A stretch of 64,000 nt of DNA from Scylla paramamosain (taxonomy: Eukaryota; Arthropoda; Malacostraca; Decapoda; Portunidae), in NCBI RefSeq assembly GCF_035594125.1, contig NC_087158.1:7118501-7182500 (forward strand), given 5' to 3'. Shown piece by piece: positions 1 to 13,000 of the stretch. A program made the translations under genes and the position numbers. The notes below the pieces were generated by a model. The model searched no databases and was not told the origin of the DNA. It worked only from the letters and a program-made list of their open reading frames with translations. Each line of letters opens with the position of its first letter. Within the stretch, counting starts at the first letter, position 1.

Positions 1-3000
1 GTCATTTTTTTTCTAACATAGTTTCGCGTGCTATTTGGGGTTTTGCTAAGAATGTGAAAAACACTCAAAATACACGCATTTGGTAAGGTTGTTCTGTTTC
101 TCAATTAATATTGTTATTCATGAGTTTCAGCATTTTGGTATCTAAGAAACTTCTTTATATACACGAGTTTTTGCGTTTTTTGCCTTGTGGTTCTTGTGAA
201 CCACAAGTTCTTTTGTTAAAAAATAATAAGACACTCATTATACACGTTTCTCCTAATGTCTTTTTGTTTCCCAATAGGGAGTGCTTTGCATCCATTTTCG
301 CGTTTTTTGTAGGTAACAAGCTCAAAAACACTCAAAATGTACCTTTTTGGTAATGTTATTTTATTTCTTCTTATTGGTTTTTTTTACATCCGTTTTAGCA
401 TTTTTCTACGTAAAACACCAAAAAGACACTTTTCAGTAATTTTGTTTTAGATTCCCATATAAAATGACTTGCATGTTATTTACCGTTAGGGTACCTAACA
501 AGCTAAAAAAAAACACTCATAAGACAGTTTTCTTGCAAAGATGTTTAATTTCCCCATATAGGTGGCTTTGCATGCACTTTAGGGTTTGGTACATAACAGT
601 ACGAAAAAAAAAAGCTAAAATTAACTTTTTTGATAATTGACTAATAATTTCCTGAATTTTGCCCAAATTTTGGCATCTCGGTAACTGTGAAGATAAAAAA
701 GAAAGAAAAAAAATATTTTATTCATTTATTTATTTTTTTCTCAATAAAGAGTGTTATTTGTTGCTTTTAGCTTTTTTGGTAAACAATCATTTTAAAAACA
801 CTGATAATACATGTTTTTCGTAATGTACTTTCGTTTCCCAAAAATAAGGTTCTTTGCATGTATTTAAGCGTTTTTATTAGTAACATGATAAAAAAAACAC
901 TCAAAATATATGTTTTTGGTAATGTTATTCTCTTTCTCCATAAAGTGTGTTTTCCATGCGTTTTAGCGTTTTGGTATATAAAGAGCTCAAAACACTTAAA
1001 GGCAAGTTGTTGGGAAAATTTATTTTATTTCCATGTAAAGTGATTCCTCTGCTTTTTAGTGTTTTATTGCCTATCACGCTCAAAAACACTCAAAAGACAC
1101 TTTTCTGGTAATGTCATTTTTTTCTAACATAAAGCTGGTTTCACATGCAATTTGGGAATTTGGTAACTAAGAATGTGAAAAGCACTCAAAATACACGCAT
1201 TTAGTAAAGTTGTTCTGTTTTTCAATTAAGAGTGTTATTCATGAGTTTCAGCATTTTGGTATCTAAGAAACTTCTCCATATACAAGAGTTTTTGCGTTTT
1301 TTGGCTTGTGGTTCTTTTGAACTATAAAACATTCATTATACACTTTTCTCGCAATGTCCCTTTGTTTCCCAATATAGAGTATCAATATAGATCATCAATT
1401 TTCGCGTTTTTTTTTTTTTTGCAGGTAACAAGCTCAAAAACACTCAAAATATACCTTTTTCGTAATGTTTTTCTACTTCTTGATATTGGTTGGTTTCCAT
1501 CCCTTTCAGCGATTTTCTACGTAAAACACAGAGAAGACACGTTTTCAGTAATTTTGTTTTGGTTTGCCATATAGAGTGAGTTCCTTATTATTTATCATTC
1601 TGGTGCCTAACATGCTGAAAAACACTCAAAACACAGATTTCTGTTAAGGTTGTTTAATTTCCTCATATGGGAGGCTTTGCATGCACTTTAGTGTTTGGTA
1701 CATAACAGACCGAAAAAAAGCTAATATCAACTTTTTTTTATATAATTCTCTTATCATATAATTGCCCTAACTTTTCACAGAATTTTGGCATCTCGGTACC
1801 TATGAAGGTGAATAATAAAAAAAAAGAAAAATCCTTTTATTTATTTATTTTATTTATATTTCTTAAAAACGAGTGTTATTTGTGTGTATTTAGCTTTTTT
1901 GTAATTAAGGAACTTAAAAACACTCATAATACACGTTTCTCGTAATGTCCTTACGTTTCCCAAACATAACGTTGTTTGCATGTATTTAAGCGTTTTTAAA
2001 GATAACATTATAAAAAACACTCAAAATACATGTTTTTGGTAATGTTATTCTGTTTCTCCATAAAGTTTATTTTCCGTGCGTTTTAGCGGTTTGGTATGTA
2101 AAGAGCTCAAAAACACACATTGGTAAGTTTTTGGTAAAAGTTGGTTTTATTCCCATGTAATGTGATTACCCTGCTTTTTAGTACTTCATTGCCTAACACG
2201 CTCAAAAACAATTAAAAGACACTTCTGGTAATGTCTTTTTTTTTCGTCATTAATCTAGTTTTTTATGCTATTTTGGGTATTGCTAACTAGGAATATGAAA
2301 AACACTCAAAACAGGCATCTGCTAAGGTTGTTCTGTTTCTCAATTAAGATTGTTATTCCTGAGTTTTAGCATTTTGGTATCTAAGAATCTTCATTATATA
2401 CACGAGTTTTTGCATTTTTCTACGTAAAACACTTAGAGGATACATTTTCAGTAATTTTGTTTTGGATTCCCATATAGAGTGAGTTCCTTATTATTTATCG
2501 TTTTGCTGCCTAACATGCTAAGAAAACACACAAAAGACAGATTTCTGGTAAGGTCATGCACTTTAGGGTTTTGTACATAATAGTCCGAAAAAAAAGCTAA
2601 AATTAACATTTTTGATAATATTCTTTTGTTCATATAATTTTCCTGAATTTTCCCAGAATTTTGGCATATCAGTACCTATGAAGATGAAAAAAAAATTCTT
2701 ATTTTTTTTTCTAAATAAAGAGTGTTATTTGTGGGTTTTAGCTTTTTGGTACTTAAGGAACTTAAAAAAACACTCATAATACACGTTTCTCGTAATGTCC
2801 TTTTGTTTCCCAAACATAATGTTCTTTGCATGTATTTAAGCGTTTTTATAGATAACATGATAAAAAACACGCAAATTACATATTTTTTGGTAATGTTATT
2901 CTGTTTCTCCATAAAGTTTGTTTTGCATGCGTTTTAGCGGTTTGGTATATACCAAACCGCTAAAACGCATGCAAAACATTTAAAATGCAAGTTCTTGGTA

Positions 3001-6000
3001 AAATTTGGTTTTATTTCAATGAAAAGTGATTGCCCTGCTTTTTAGTGCTTTATTGCCTATCACGCTCAAAAATACTCAAAAGACATTTTTCTGGAAATGT
3101 CATGTTTTCCAACATAAATCTGGTTTCGCATGAAATTTAGGTTTTTGGTAACTAAAAATATGAAAAACACTCAAAATACACGAATTTGGTAAGGTTGTTC
3201 TGTTTCTCAATTAAGTGTTATTCATGAGTTTCAGCATTTTGTTATCTAGGAAACTTCTCCATATACACGAGTTTTTTTCGATTTTTGCCTTGTTGTTCTT
3301 TTGAACTATAATACACTCATTATACACTTTTCTAGCAATGTCCCTTTGTTTCCCAATATAGAGTTCTTTGTATCAATTTTAGCGTTTTTTTTCTAGGTAA
3401 CAAGCTCAAAAACACTCAAAATATACCTTTTTGGTAATGTTTTTTCTATTTCTTGATATTGGTTGGTTTGCATCCATTTTAGCGTTTTTCTACGTAAAAC
3501 ACTGGGAAGACACGTTTTCAGTAATTTTGTTTTGGATTCCCATATAAAGTGAGTTCCTTATTATTTATCATTTTGGTGCTTAACATGCTGAAAACACTCA
3601 AAAGACAGATTTCTGGTAAGGTCGTTTAATTTCCTCATAAAGGAGGCTTTGCATGCAGTTTAGGGTTTCGTACATAACAGTCCGAAAAAAAAAGCTAAAA
3701 TAAACTTTTTTGATAATATTCTCTTATCATATAATTGCCTTGAATTTTCCCAGAATTTTGGCATTTCGGTACCTATGAAGATGAATAGCAAAAAAAAAAA
3801 ATCCTATTTTTTTATTTTTTTTATTTATTTATTTTTTTTCTAAATAAAGAGTGGGTTTTAGGTTTTTGATACTTAAACTTAAAAACACTGATAATATACG
3901 TTTCTCGTAATGTCCTTTTGTTTCCCAAACATAAGGTTCTTTGCATGTATTTAAGCGTTTTTAGAGATAACATGATCAAAAATACTCAAAATACATGTTT
4001 TTGGTAATTTTATTCTGTTTCTCCATAAAGTTTGTTTTGCATGCGTTTTAGCAGTTTGGTGTATAAGGAGCTCAAAAACACTTAAAGGCAAGTTCTTGAT
4101 AAAAATGGTTTTATTCAAATATAATGTGATTGCCCTGCTGTTTAGTGCTTTATCGCCTATCAGGCTCAAAAACACTCAAAAGACTTTTTTTTTCTGGTAA
4201 TGTCATTTTTTTCTCACCTAAAGCTGGTTTCGCATGCAATTTGGGGTTTTGGTAACTAAGAATGTGGAAAGCTCTCAAAATACACGCATTTAGTAACGTT
4301 GTTCTGTTTCTCAATTAGGAATGTTATTCATGAGTTTCAGCATTTTGGTATCTAGGAAACTTCTCCATATCCACAAGTTTTTGCGTTTTTTGCCTTTTGG
4401 TTCTTTTGAACTATAAAACATTCATTATACACTTTTCTTGGAATGTCCTTTTATTTCCTAATATAGAGAGCTTTACATCAATTTTCGCGTTTTTTGTAGG
4501 TAACAATCTCAAAAACACTCAAAATATACCTTTTTGGTAATGATTTTCTATTTTTTTTATATTGGTTGGTTTGCATCCGTTTTAGCGTTTTTCTACGTAA
4601 AACACTGAGAAGACACGTTTTCAGTAGTTTTGCTTGGATTCCCGTATAGAGTGATTTCCTTATTTATTTATCATTTTGGTGCTTAACATTCTGAAAAACA
4701 CTCAAAAGAAAGATTTATTTTAACGTCGTTTAATTTTCTCATATATGAGAAGAGTTTGCATTCATTTTAGGGTTTGGTATATAACAGTGCAAAAAAAAAG
4801 CTAAAATTAACTTTTTTGATAATTTTCTTTTATCATATAATAGTCCGGAATTTTCCCAGAATTATGGCATCTCGGTACCTATGAAGATGAATAACAAAAA
4901 AAAAATAAAATCCTATTTTTTAATTTTTTTATTTATTTTTATTTTTTTCTAAATAAAGAGTGTTATTTGTGGGTTTTAGCTTTTTGGTACTTAAGGAACT
5001 AAAAAACAATCATAATACATATTTCTCGTAAGGTCCTTTCGTTTCCCAAACATAAGGTTCTTTGCATGTATTTAAGCGTTTTATATAGATAACATGATCA
5101 AAAACACTCAAAATACATATTTTTGGTAATGTTATTCTGTTTCTCCATAAAAGGTTTTTTGCATGCGTTTTAGCGTTTTCGTATGTAATGAGCTTAAAAA
5201 CACCTAAAGGCAAGTTCTTGGTACAAGTTGGTTTTATTCCCATGTAATGTGATTGCCCTGCTTTTTAGTGGTTTATTGCCTAACACGGTCAAAAACACTC
5301 GAAAGACATTTTCTGATAATATTATTTTTTTCCCACATGAAGCTATTTTCGCATGGAATTTGGGGTTTTGGTAACTAAGAATTTGAAAAACACTCAAGAT
5401 ACATGCATTTAGTAAAGTTCTGTTTCTTAATTAAAAGTATTATTCATGAGTTTCAACATTTTGGTATGTAAGAAACTTCTCTAATACACACATTTGGTAA
5501 GGTAGTTCTGTTTCTCAATTCAAAGTGTTATTCATGAGATTCAGCATATTGGTATGTAAGAAACTTCTTTATGTACACGAGTTTTTGAGTTTTTTGCCTT
5601 GTGGTTCTTGTAAAACTATAAAATACTCATTATACACGTTTCTCGTAATGTCCTTTTCTTTCCTAATATAGAGTACGTTTCATCCATTTTCGAATTTTTT
5701 TTGTAGGTTACAAGCTCAAAAACACATCAAAATATATCTTTTTGGGAATGTTATTCTATTTCTTCATATTGGTTGGTTTGCATTTGTTTTAGCGTTTTTC
5801 TACGTAAATCACTGAAAGGACACGTTTTCAGTAATAATGTTAAAATTGCTGAAAAAACACTCAAAAGACAGGTTTCTAGTAAAGTCGAGTAATTTTTCTA
5901 TATAGCGGCTTTGCATGCACTACAGGGTTTGGTACATAACGCCGGAAAAAAGCTAATATTATTTTTTTATAATGTTTTTTTTTTTATTTGTCTGAATTTT

Positions 6001-9000
6001 TCCAGAATTTTGGTATCTCGGTACCTATGAAGATGAATAACAAAATTTGTTTTTTTCTCTATAAAGTGTTATTTGTGTGTTTTAGCTTTTTGGTACTTAA
6101 GGAACTTAAAAACACTCATAATACACGATTTTCTTAATGTTTTTTCTTATACAAACATAGGGTTCTTTACATGTATTTAAGCATTTTTATAAGTAACATG
6201 ATCAAAAACACTCAAAATACATATTTTTGGTAATGTTATTCTGTTTCTCCATAAAGGGTGTTTTACATACGTTTTAGCGTTTTGGAATAGAAGGAGTTAA
6301 AAAAACACTTAAAGGCAAGTTCTTATTAAAAATTGGTTTTATTCCAATGTAATGTGATTGCCCTGCTTTTTAGTGCTTCTTTGCCTAACACGCTCAAAAA
6401 CACTCAAAAGACATTTTTCTGGTAATATCTTTTTTTTCCCACATAGAGCTGGTTTCGCATGCAATTTGGGGTTTTGGTAACTAAGAATGTTAAAAGCACT
6501 CAAAATACACACATTTAGTAAGATTATTCTTTTTCTGAATTAAGAGTGTTGTTCATGAGTTTCAGCATTTTGGTATCTACGAAACTTCTTCATATACAAT
6601 AGTTTTTGCATTTTTTGCCTTGTGGTTCTTTAGAACTATAAAACACTCATTATACACTTTTCATGCAATGTCCTTTTCTTTCCCATTATAGAGTGTTTTG
6701 CATCAATTTTCGTGTTTTTTTATAGGTAACAAACTGAAAAACACTCAAAATATACCTTTTTGATAATGTTTTTCTATTTCTTTATATTGGTTTGTTTGCA
6801 CCCGTGTTAGCGTTTTTTTACGTAAAACACTGAGAAGACACGTTTTCAGTAATTTTGCTTTGAATTCCCATATAGAGTGAGTTCCTTATTATTTATTGTT
6901 TTGGTGCCTAACATGCTGAACAACTCTCAAAAGAGAGATTTCTGATAAGGTCGTTTAATTTCCTCATATAGAAGGCTTTGCATGCACTTTAGGGTTTGGT
7001 ATATAACATTCCGAAAAAAAAGCTAAAATTAACTTTTTTGATAATATTCTTTTATCATATAATTGCCCTGAATTTTCCCAGAATTTTGGCATCTCGGTAC
7101 CTATGAAGATAAATAAAAAAATATTAAAAAAATTCTATTTTTTTTTTATTTTTTATTTATTTATTTATTTTTTCTCAATAAAGAGTGTTATTTGTGTGAT
7201 TTACCTTTTTGGTACTTAAGGTTATTAAAAACACTCATAATACACGTTTCTCGTAATGTCCTTTCGTTTCCCAAACATAAGGTTCTTTGCATGTACGAGT
7301 ATTTAAGCGTTTTTATAGATAACGTGATCAAAAACACTCAAATTACAAGGTTTTGGTAATTGTTTTCTGTTTCTCCATAAAGTGTGTTTTGCATGCGTTT
7401 TAGTAGTTTTGTATATAAGGAGCTCAAAAACATTTAAAGGCAAGTTCTTGGTAAAAAAAAAGGTTTTATTCCAATGTAATGTGATTGTCCTGCTTTTGAG
7501 AGCTTTATTACCTATGACGTTAAAAAAAAAAAAAAAACATTCAAAAGATACTTTTCTGGTAAAGTCATTTTTTCCCCACAAAGCTATTTTCGCATGTAAT
7601 TTGGGGTTTTTAGTAACTAAGAATGTGAAAAGCACTCAAAATACACGCATTTAGTAAGGTTGTTCTGTTTCTCAATTAAGATTGTTATTCATGAGTTTCA
7701 GCATTTTCATATCTAAGAAATCTCTCCATTTACACGAGTTTTTGCGTTGTTTGCTTTGTGGTTCTTTTGAACTATAAAACACTCATTATACACTTTTCTT
7801 GCAATGTCCTTTTGCTTTCCAAGTATAGAGTGCTTTGCATCAATTTTCGCGTTTTTTGTAGGTAAAAAGCTCAAAAACACTCAAAATATACCTTTTTGGT
7901 AAAGTTTTTCTATTTCTTGATATTGGTTGGTTTGCATCTGTTTTAACGTTTTTCTACGTAAAACACTGAGAAGACACGTTTTCAGTAACTTTGTTTTGGA
8001 TTCCCATATAGAGTGAGTTCCTTATTATTTATCGTTTTGGTGCCTAACATGCTAAAAAAAAACACACAAAACACAGACTTCTGGTAAGGTCGTTTAATTT
8101 CCTCATATTGGAGGCTTTGCATGCACTTTAGGGTTTGGTACATAACAGTCCGAAAAAAAAAAAAGCTGAAATTAACTTTTTTGATAATATTCTTTTATCA
8201 CATAATTGCCCTGAATTTTCCCAGAGTTTTGGCATCTCGGTACCTATGAAGATGAATAACAAAAAAAAAAAAATCCTATTTATTTTATTTTTTATTTTTT
8301 ATTTTAAATAAAGTGTGTTTTTTATGAGTTTTAGCTTTTTGGTACTTAAGGAACTTATAAAAAAAAAACTCATAATACACGTTACTCGTAATGTCCTTTT
8401 GTTTCCCAAACATAATGTTCTTTGCATGTACTTAAGCGTTTTTATAGATAACATGATCAAAAACACTCAAAATACATGTTTTTGGTAATGTTATTCTGTT
8501 TCTCCATAAAGTTTGTTTTTCATACGGTTTAGCGGTTTGGTATAAAAGGGGTTAAAAAACACTTAAAGGCAAATTCTTCGTACAAGTTGGTTTTATTCTC
8601 ATGTAATGTGATTATTCTGCTTTGTATTGTTTTGTTGCATATCACGCTCAAAAACACTCAAAAGACACTTTTCTGGTAATTTCATTTTTTTTTTTTTTCC
8701 CATATGAAACTAGTTTCGCATGTAATTTCGCATTTTTGTAACTAAGAATGTGAAAAACACTTAAAATACACAATTTGGTAAAGTTGTTCTGTTTATCGAT
8801 TAAAAGTGTTATTCATGCATTTCATCATTTTGGTATGTAAAAATTTTTCTATATACACGAGTTTTTGCGCTTATTGACTTGTGGTTCTTTTAAAACTATA
8901 AAACACTCATTATATACGTTTCTCGTAATGTCCTTTTGTTTCATAATATAGAGTGCTTTACATCCATTTTTGCATTTTTTGTAGGTAACAAGCTCAAAAA

Positions 9001-9768
9001 CATTCAAAATATATCTTTTTGGTTATGTTATTCTATTTCTTCATATAGGATGGTTTATATCCGCTTTAACGTTTTTCTACGTAAAACACTGAGAAGACAA
9101 GTTTTCAGTAATTTTGTTTTGGATTCACATATTGACTGATTTTCATATTATTTATCGTATTGGTGCCTAACATGCTGAAAAACATTGAAAAGACAGGTTT
9201 TTGGTAAAGTCGTTTAACTTCCTTATATAGGTTTTGGTACATAACAATCAGAAAAAAAAGCTATAATTAACTTTCATGATAATGTTCTTTTTTTTCACAT
9301 AAATTCCCTGAATTTTTGCAGAATTTTGGCAATTCGGTACCTATGAAGATGAAAAACAAAACAAAAACAAAAATTCCCTTTTTTTATTTTTTTTTTATTT
9401 ATTTTTTATTTTTTTCTAAAAAGTGTTATTTGTGGGTTTTAGCTTTTTTCATACTGAAGGAAAATAAAAATCACATAATACACGTTTCTCGTAATGTTCT
9501 TTCTTTTCCCAAACATAAGGTTCTTTGCATGTATTTAAGCGTTTTTTTAGATAACATGATCAAAAACACTCAAAATACATGTATTTGGTAATGTTATTTT
9601 GTTCCTCCATAAAATGTATTTTGCATGCGGTTTAGCGTTTTGGTATGTAAGGAGCTCAAAAACACTTAAAGCCCATTTCTTGGTAAAATTTGGTTTTATT
9701 CCCATGTAATGTGATTAACCTGGCTTTTAGTGCTTTATTGCGTAACACGCTCAAAGACACTGAAAACA
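1..9768 (+). repeat. Higher-order satellite array, left block part 1
   Basis: AT-rich tandem satellite. Diverged monomers of about 95-105 bp share a core close to TTTTAGCGTTTTGGTA, often preceded by GCATGC, and a tail like CTCAAAAACACTCAAAA. About eleven different monomers make a higher-order unit of about 1.1 kb. A once-per-unit landmark, GGTACCTATGAAGATGAA or a close variant, lies near 690, 1795, 2670, 3768, 4875, 6020, 7098, 8238 and 9337, so most spacings are 1.08-1.15 kb. The 875-bp spacing from 1795 to 2670 marks a deletion of about two monomers. After each landmark comes an A-run followed by a T-rich run of variable length. I see no gene here; short open frames recur with the repeat and are not conserved as proteins. 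The strand given is arbitrary. Confidence 0.93.
2919..2978. repeat. 60-bp perfect palindrome in the satellite
   Basis: Two 30-nt arms meet with no spacer at 2948/2949. The right arm (2949-2978) is the exact reverse complement of the left (2919-2948). The matching place in the sister copy near 32,390 continues as ordinary satellite without the inverted arm, so the right arm looks like a local template-switch insertion. Confidence 0.95.
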
Positions 9769-10078
9769 CATGCATAGCCTCCCATATGAGGAAATTAAAG
9801 ACGTTACCAGATATCTGTCTTTTGAGTGTTTTTCAGCATGTTAGGCACCAAAACGATAAATAATAAGGAACTCACTCTATGTGGGAATCCAAAAGAAAAT
9901 TACTGAAAAAGTGTCTTCTCAGTGTTTTACGTAGAAAACATTGCGAGAAAAATGTATAATGAATGTTTTATAATTCAAAAAATCCACAAGGCAAAAAACG
10001 CAAAAACTCGTGTAAATGCTGACACTCATGAATAATATTCTTAATTGAGAAACAAAGCAACCTTACTAAATGCGTGTC
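9769..10078 (-). repeat. Inverted satellite segment
   Basis: About 310 bp of the same satellite lies in reverse orientation inside the + oriented array. It reads as the reverse complement of the monomers that include the ACGTAAAACACTGAGAAGAC, TTATTTATCGTTTTGGTGCC and AACTATAAAACACTCAT types. On both sides the array returns to + orientation. The segment is internally shortened, because the monomer that should stand between ACGTAGAAAA and the AATGTATAATG part is missing. Confidence 0.88.
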
Positions 10079-13000
10079 AAAACACTAAAAGGCAAGTTCT
10101 TCGTAAAAGTTGGTTTTATTCCCATGTAATGTGATTGCCCTGCTTTTTAGAGCTTTATTGCCTAACACGCTATAAAACACTCAAAGACACTTTTCTGGCA
10201 ATGTCATTTTTTTCCCGCATAGAGCTAGTTTCGCATGGAATTTGGGGTTTTGGTAACTAAGAATGTAAAAAAAACACTCAAAATACACGCATTTAATAAG
10301 GTTTCTGTTTCTTGATTAAGAGTGTTATTCATGAGTTTCAGTATTTTGGTATCTTAGAAACTTCTCCATACTGTCGAGTTTTTGCGTTTTTTGCCTTGTG
10401 ATTCTAGTGAACTATAAAACACTCATTATACACGATTCTCCTTATGTCCTTTTTTTTTTCCTTATATAGAGTGCTTTGCATCCATTTTTGAGTTTCTTTT
10501 TATGTAACAAGCTCAAAAACACACAAAATATACTTTTTTGGAAATGTTATTCTATTCCTTCATATTGGTTGGTATGCCTGCGTTTTAGCGTTTTTCTACG
10601 TAAATCTTTTAAAAAACACGTTTCCAGTAATTTTGTTTTGGATTTCCATATAGAGTGACCTTCATATTATTTATCGTTTTGGTGCCTAACATGCTTTTTT
10701 GGTGCCTTTTGCTTTCCAATATAGAGTGCTTTCCATCCATTTTCGCGTTTTTTGTAGGTAACAATTTCAAAAACACTCAAAATATACCTTTTTGGTAATG
10801 TTATTCTATTTCTTCATTTTGGTTATTTTACATCCGTTTTAGCGTTTTCTACGTAAAACACCGAAAAGACACGTTTTCAGTAATTTTGTTTTGGATTCCC
10901 AAATAGATTGACTTCCTTGGGTTTTATCGTGTTGGTTCCTAACATGCTGAAAAACACTCATAAGACAGTTTTCTGGCAAAGACGTTTAATTTCCCCATAT
11001 AGGTGGCTTTGCATGCACTTTAAAGGTTTGGTACATAAGTCCGAAAAAAAAGCTAAATTTAACTTTTTTGATAATGTTCTTATTTCATATAATTTCCTGA
11101 ACTTTGCCCGAATTTTCGCACCTCGTTACCTGTGAAGATGAATAAGAATGAAAAAAAAATCGTATTTATTTATTTATTTTTTCTTAATAAAGAGTGTAAT
11201 TTTGTGGCTTTTAGCTTTTTCGTAATTAATGAACTTAAAAAAACACTCATAATACATGTTTCTCGTAATGTCCTTTCATTTCCCAAAAATAGTGTTCTTT
11301 CCATGTATTTAAGCGTTTTTATGGTAACATGATCAAAAACACTCAAAATACATGTTTTTGGTAATGTTATTCTAATTCACCATAAAGTGTATTTGCATGC
11401 ATTTTAGTGTTTTGGTATATAAGGAGCTCAAATACACTTAAAGGCAAGTTCTTGTTAAAAATTGGTTTTATTATAATGTAATGTGATTGCCCTGCTTTTT
11501 AGTGCTTTATTGCCTAACACGCTCAAAAACACTCAAAAAGACATTTTTCTGGTAATGTCATTTTTTTCCCACAAAAAGCTGGTTTCGCATGCAATTTGGA
11601 GTTTTGGTAACTAAGCATGTGAAAAGCACACAAAATACACGCATTTAGTAATATTGTTTTGTTTCTCAATTAAGAGTGTTGTTCCAGAGTTTCAGCATTT
11701 TGGAATGTAAGAAACTTCTCTATATACAAGAGTTTTTACGTTTTTTGCCTTGTAGTTCTTGTGAAACTATAAAACACTCATTATACTCGTTTCTCGTAAT
11801 GTCCTTTTGCTTCCCAATATAGAGTGATTTCCATCCATTTTCGCGTTTTTTATAGGTAACAATTTCAAAAACACTTAAAATATACCTTTTTGGTAATGTT
11901 ATTTTATTTCTTCATATTGGTTTATTTTACTTCTGTTTTAGCGTTTTTCTACGTAAAACACAGAAAAGACACGTTTTTAGTAATTTTGTTTTGGATTTCC
12001 ATATAGACTGACTTCCATGTTATTTATCGTGTTGATTCCTAACATGCTGAAAAACACTCATATGACCGTTTTCTTGCAAAGACGTTTAATTTCCCCATAT
12101 AGGTGTCTTTCCATGCACTTTAGGGGTTTGGTACATAACAGTTCGAAAAAAAAAGCTAAATTTAACTTTTTTTGATAATTTTCTTGTTTCACATAATTTC
12201 CTGAAATTTTCCCGAATTTTGGCATTTCGGTACCTGTGAAGATGAATAAGAAAGAAAAAAAGATATTGTATTTTTTTTTTATTTATTTATTGTTTCTCAA
12301 TAAAGAGTGTTATTTGTGGCTTTTAGCTTTTTGGTAATTAATGAACTTAAAAACACTCATAATACACGTTTCTCGTAATCTCCTTTCGTTTCCCAAAAAT
12401 AGTGTTCTTTGCATTTATTTAAGCGTTTTTATTGGTAACATGATCAAAAACACTCAAAATACATGTTTTTGGTAATGTTATTCTGTTTCACCATAAAGAG
12501 TGTTTTGCATGCGTTTTAGTGTTTTGGTATATAAGGAGCTCAAAAACACATAAAGGCAAGTTCTTGGTAAAAATTCGTTTTCCTTCAATGTATTGTGATT
12601 GCCCTCCTTTTTAGTGCTTTATTTTCTATCACGCTCAAAAACACTCAAAAGACACTTTTCTGGTAAAGTCTTTTTTTTTCCACAAATCTATTTTCGCATG
12701 CAATTTGGGGTTTTGCTAACTAAGAATGTGAAAAGCACTCAAAATACACGCATTTATTAAAGCTGTTCTGTTTCTCAATTAGGAGTGTTATACATGAGTT
12801 TTAGCATTTTTGTATCTAGGAAACCTCTCCATATACACGAGATTTTGCGTTTTTTCCTTGTGGTTCTTTTGAACTATAAAATACTCATTATACACTTTTC
12901 TTGGAATGTTGTTTTGTTTCCCAATATAGAGTGCTTTGCATCAATTTTCGCGTTTTTTTTTTTTTGTAGGTAACAAGCTCAAAAACACTCAAAATATACC

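Noticed and set aside
111..353. Short open frames of 60-110 codons throughout the satellite (for example the frame at 111-353 and its like at 29,523-29,762)
   Set aside because: They recur with the repeat, lie on both strands, vary by indels that shift frame, and have the low-complexity Phe/Leu/Lys-rich composition expected of translated AT-rich DNA.
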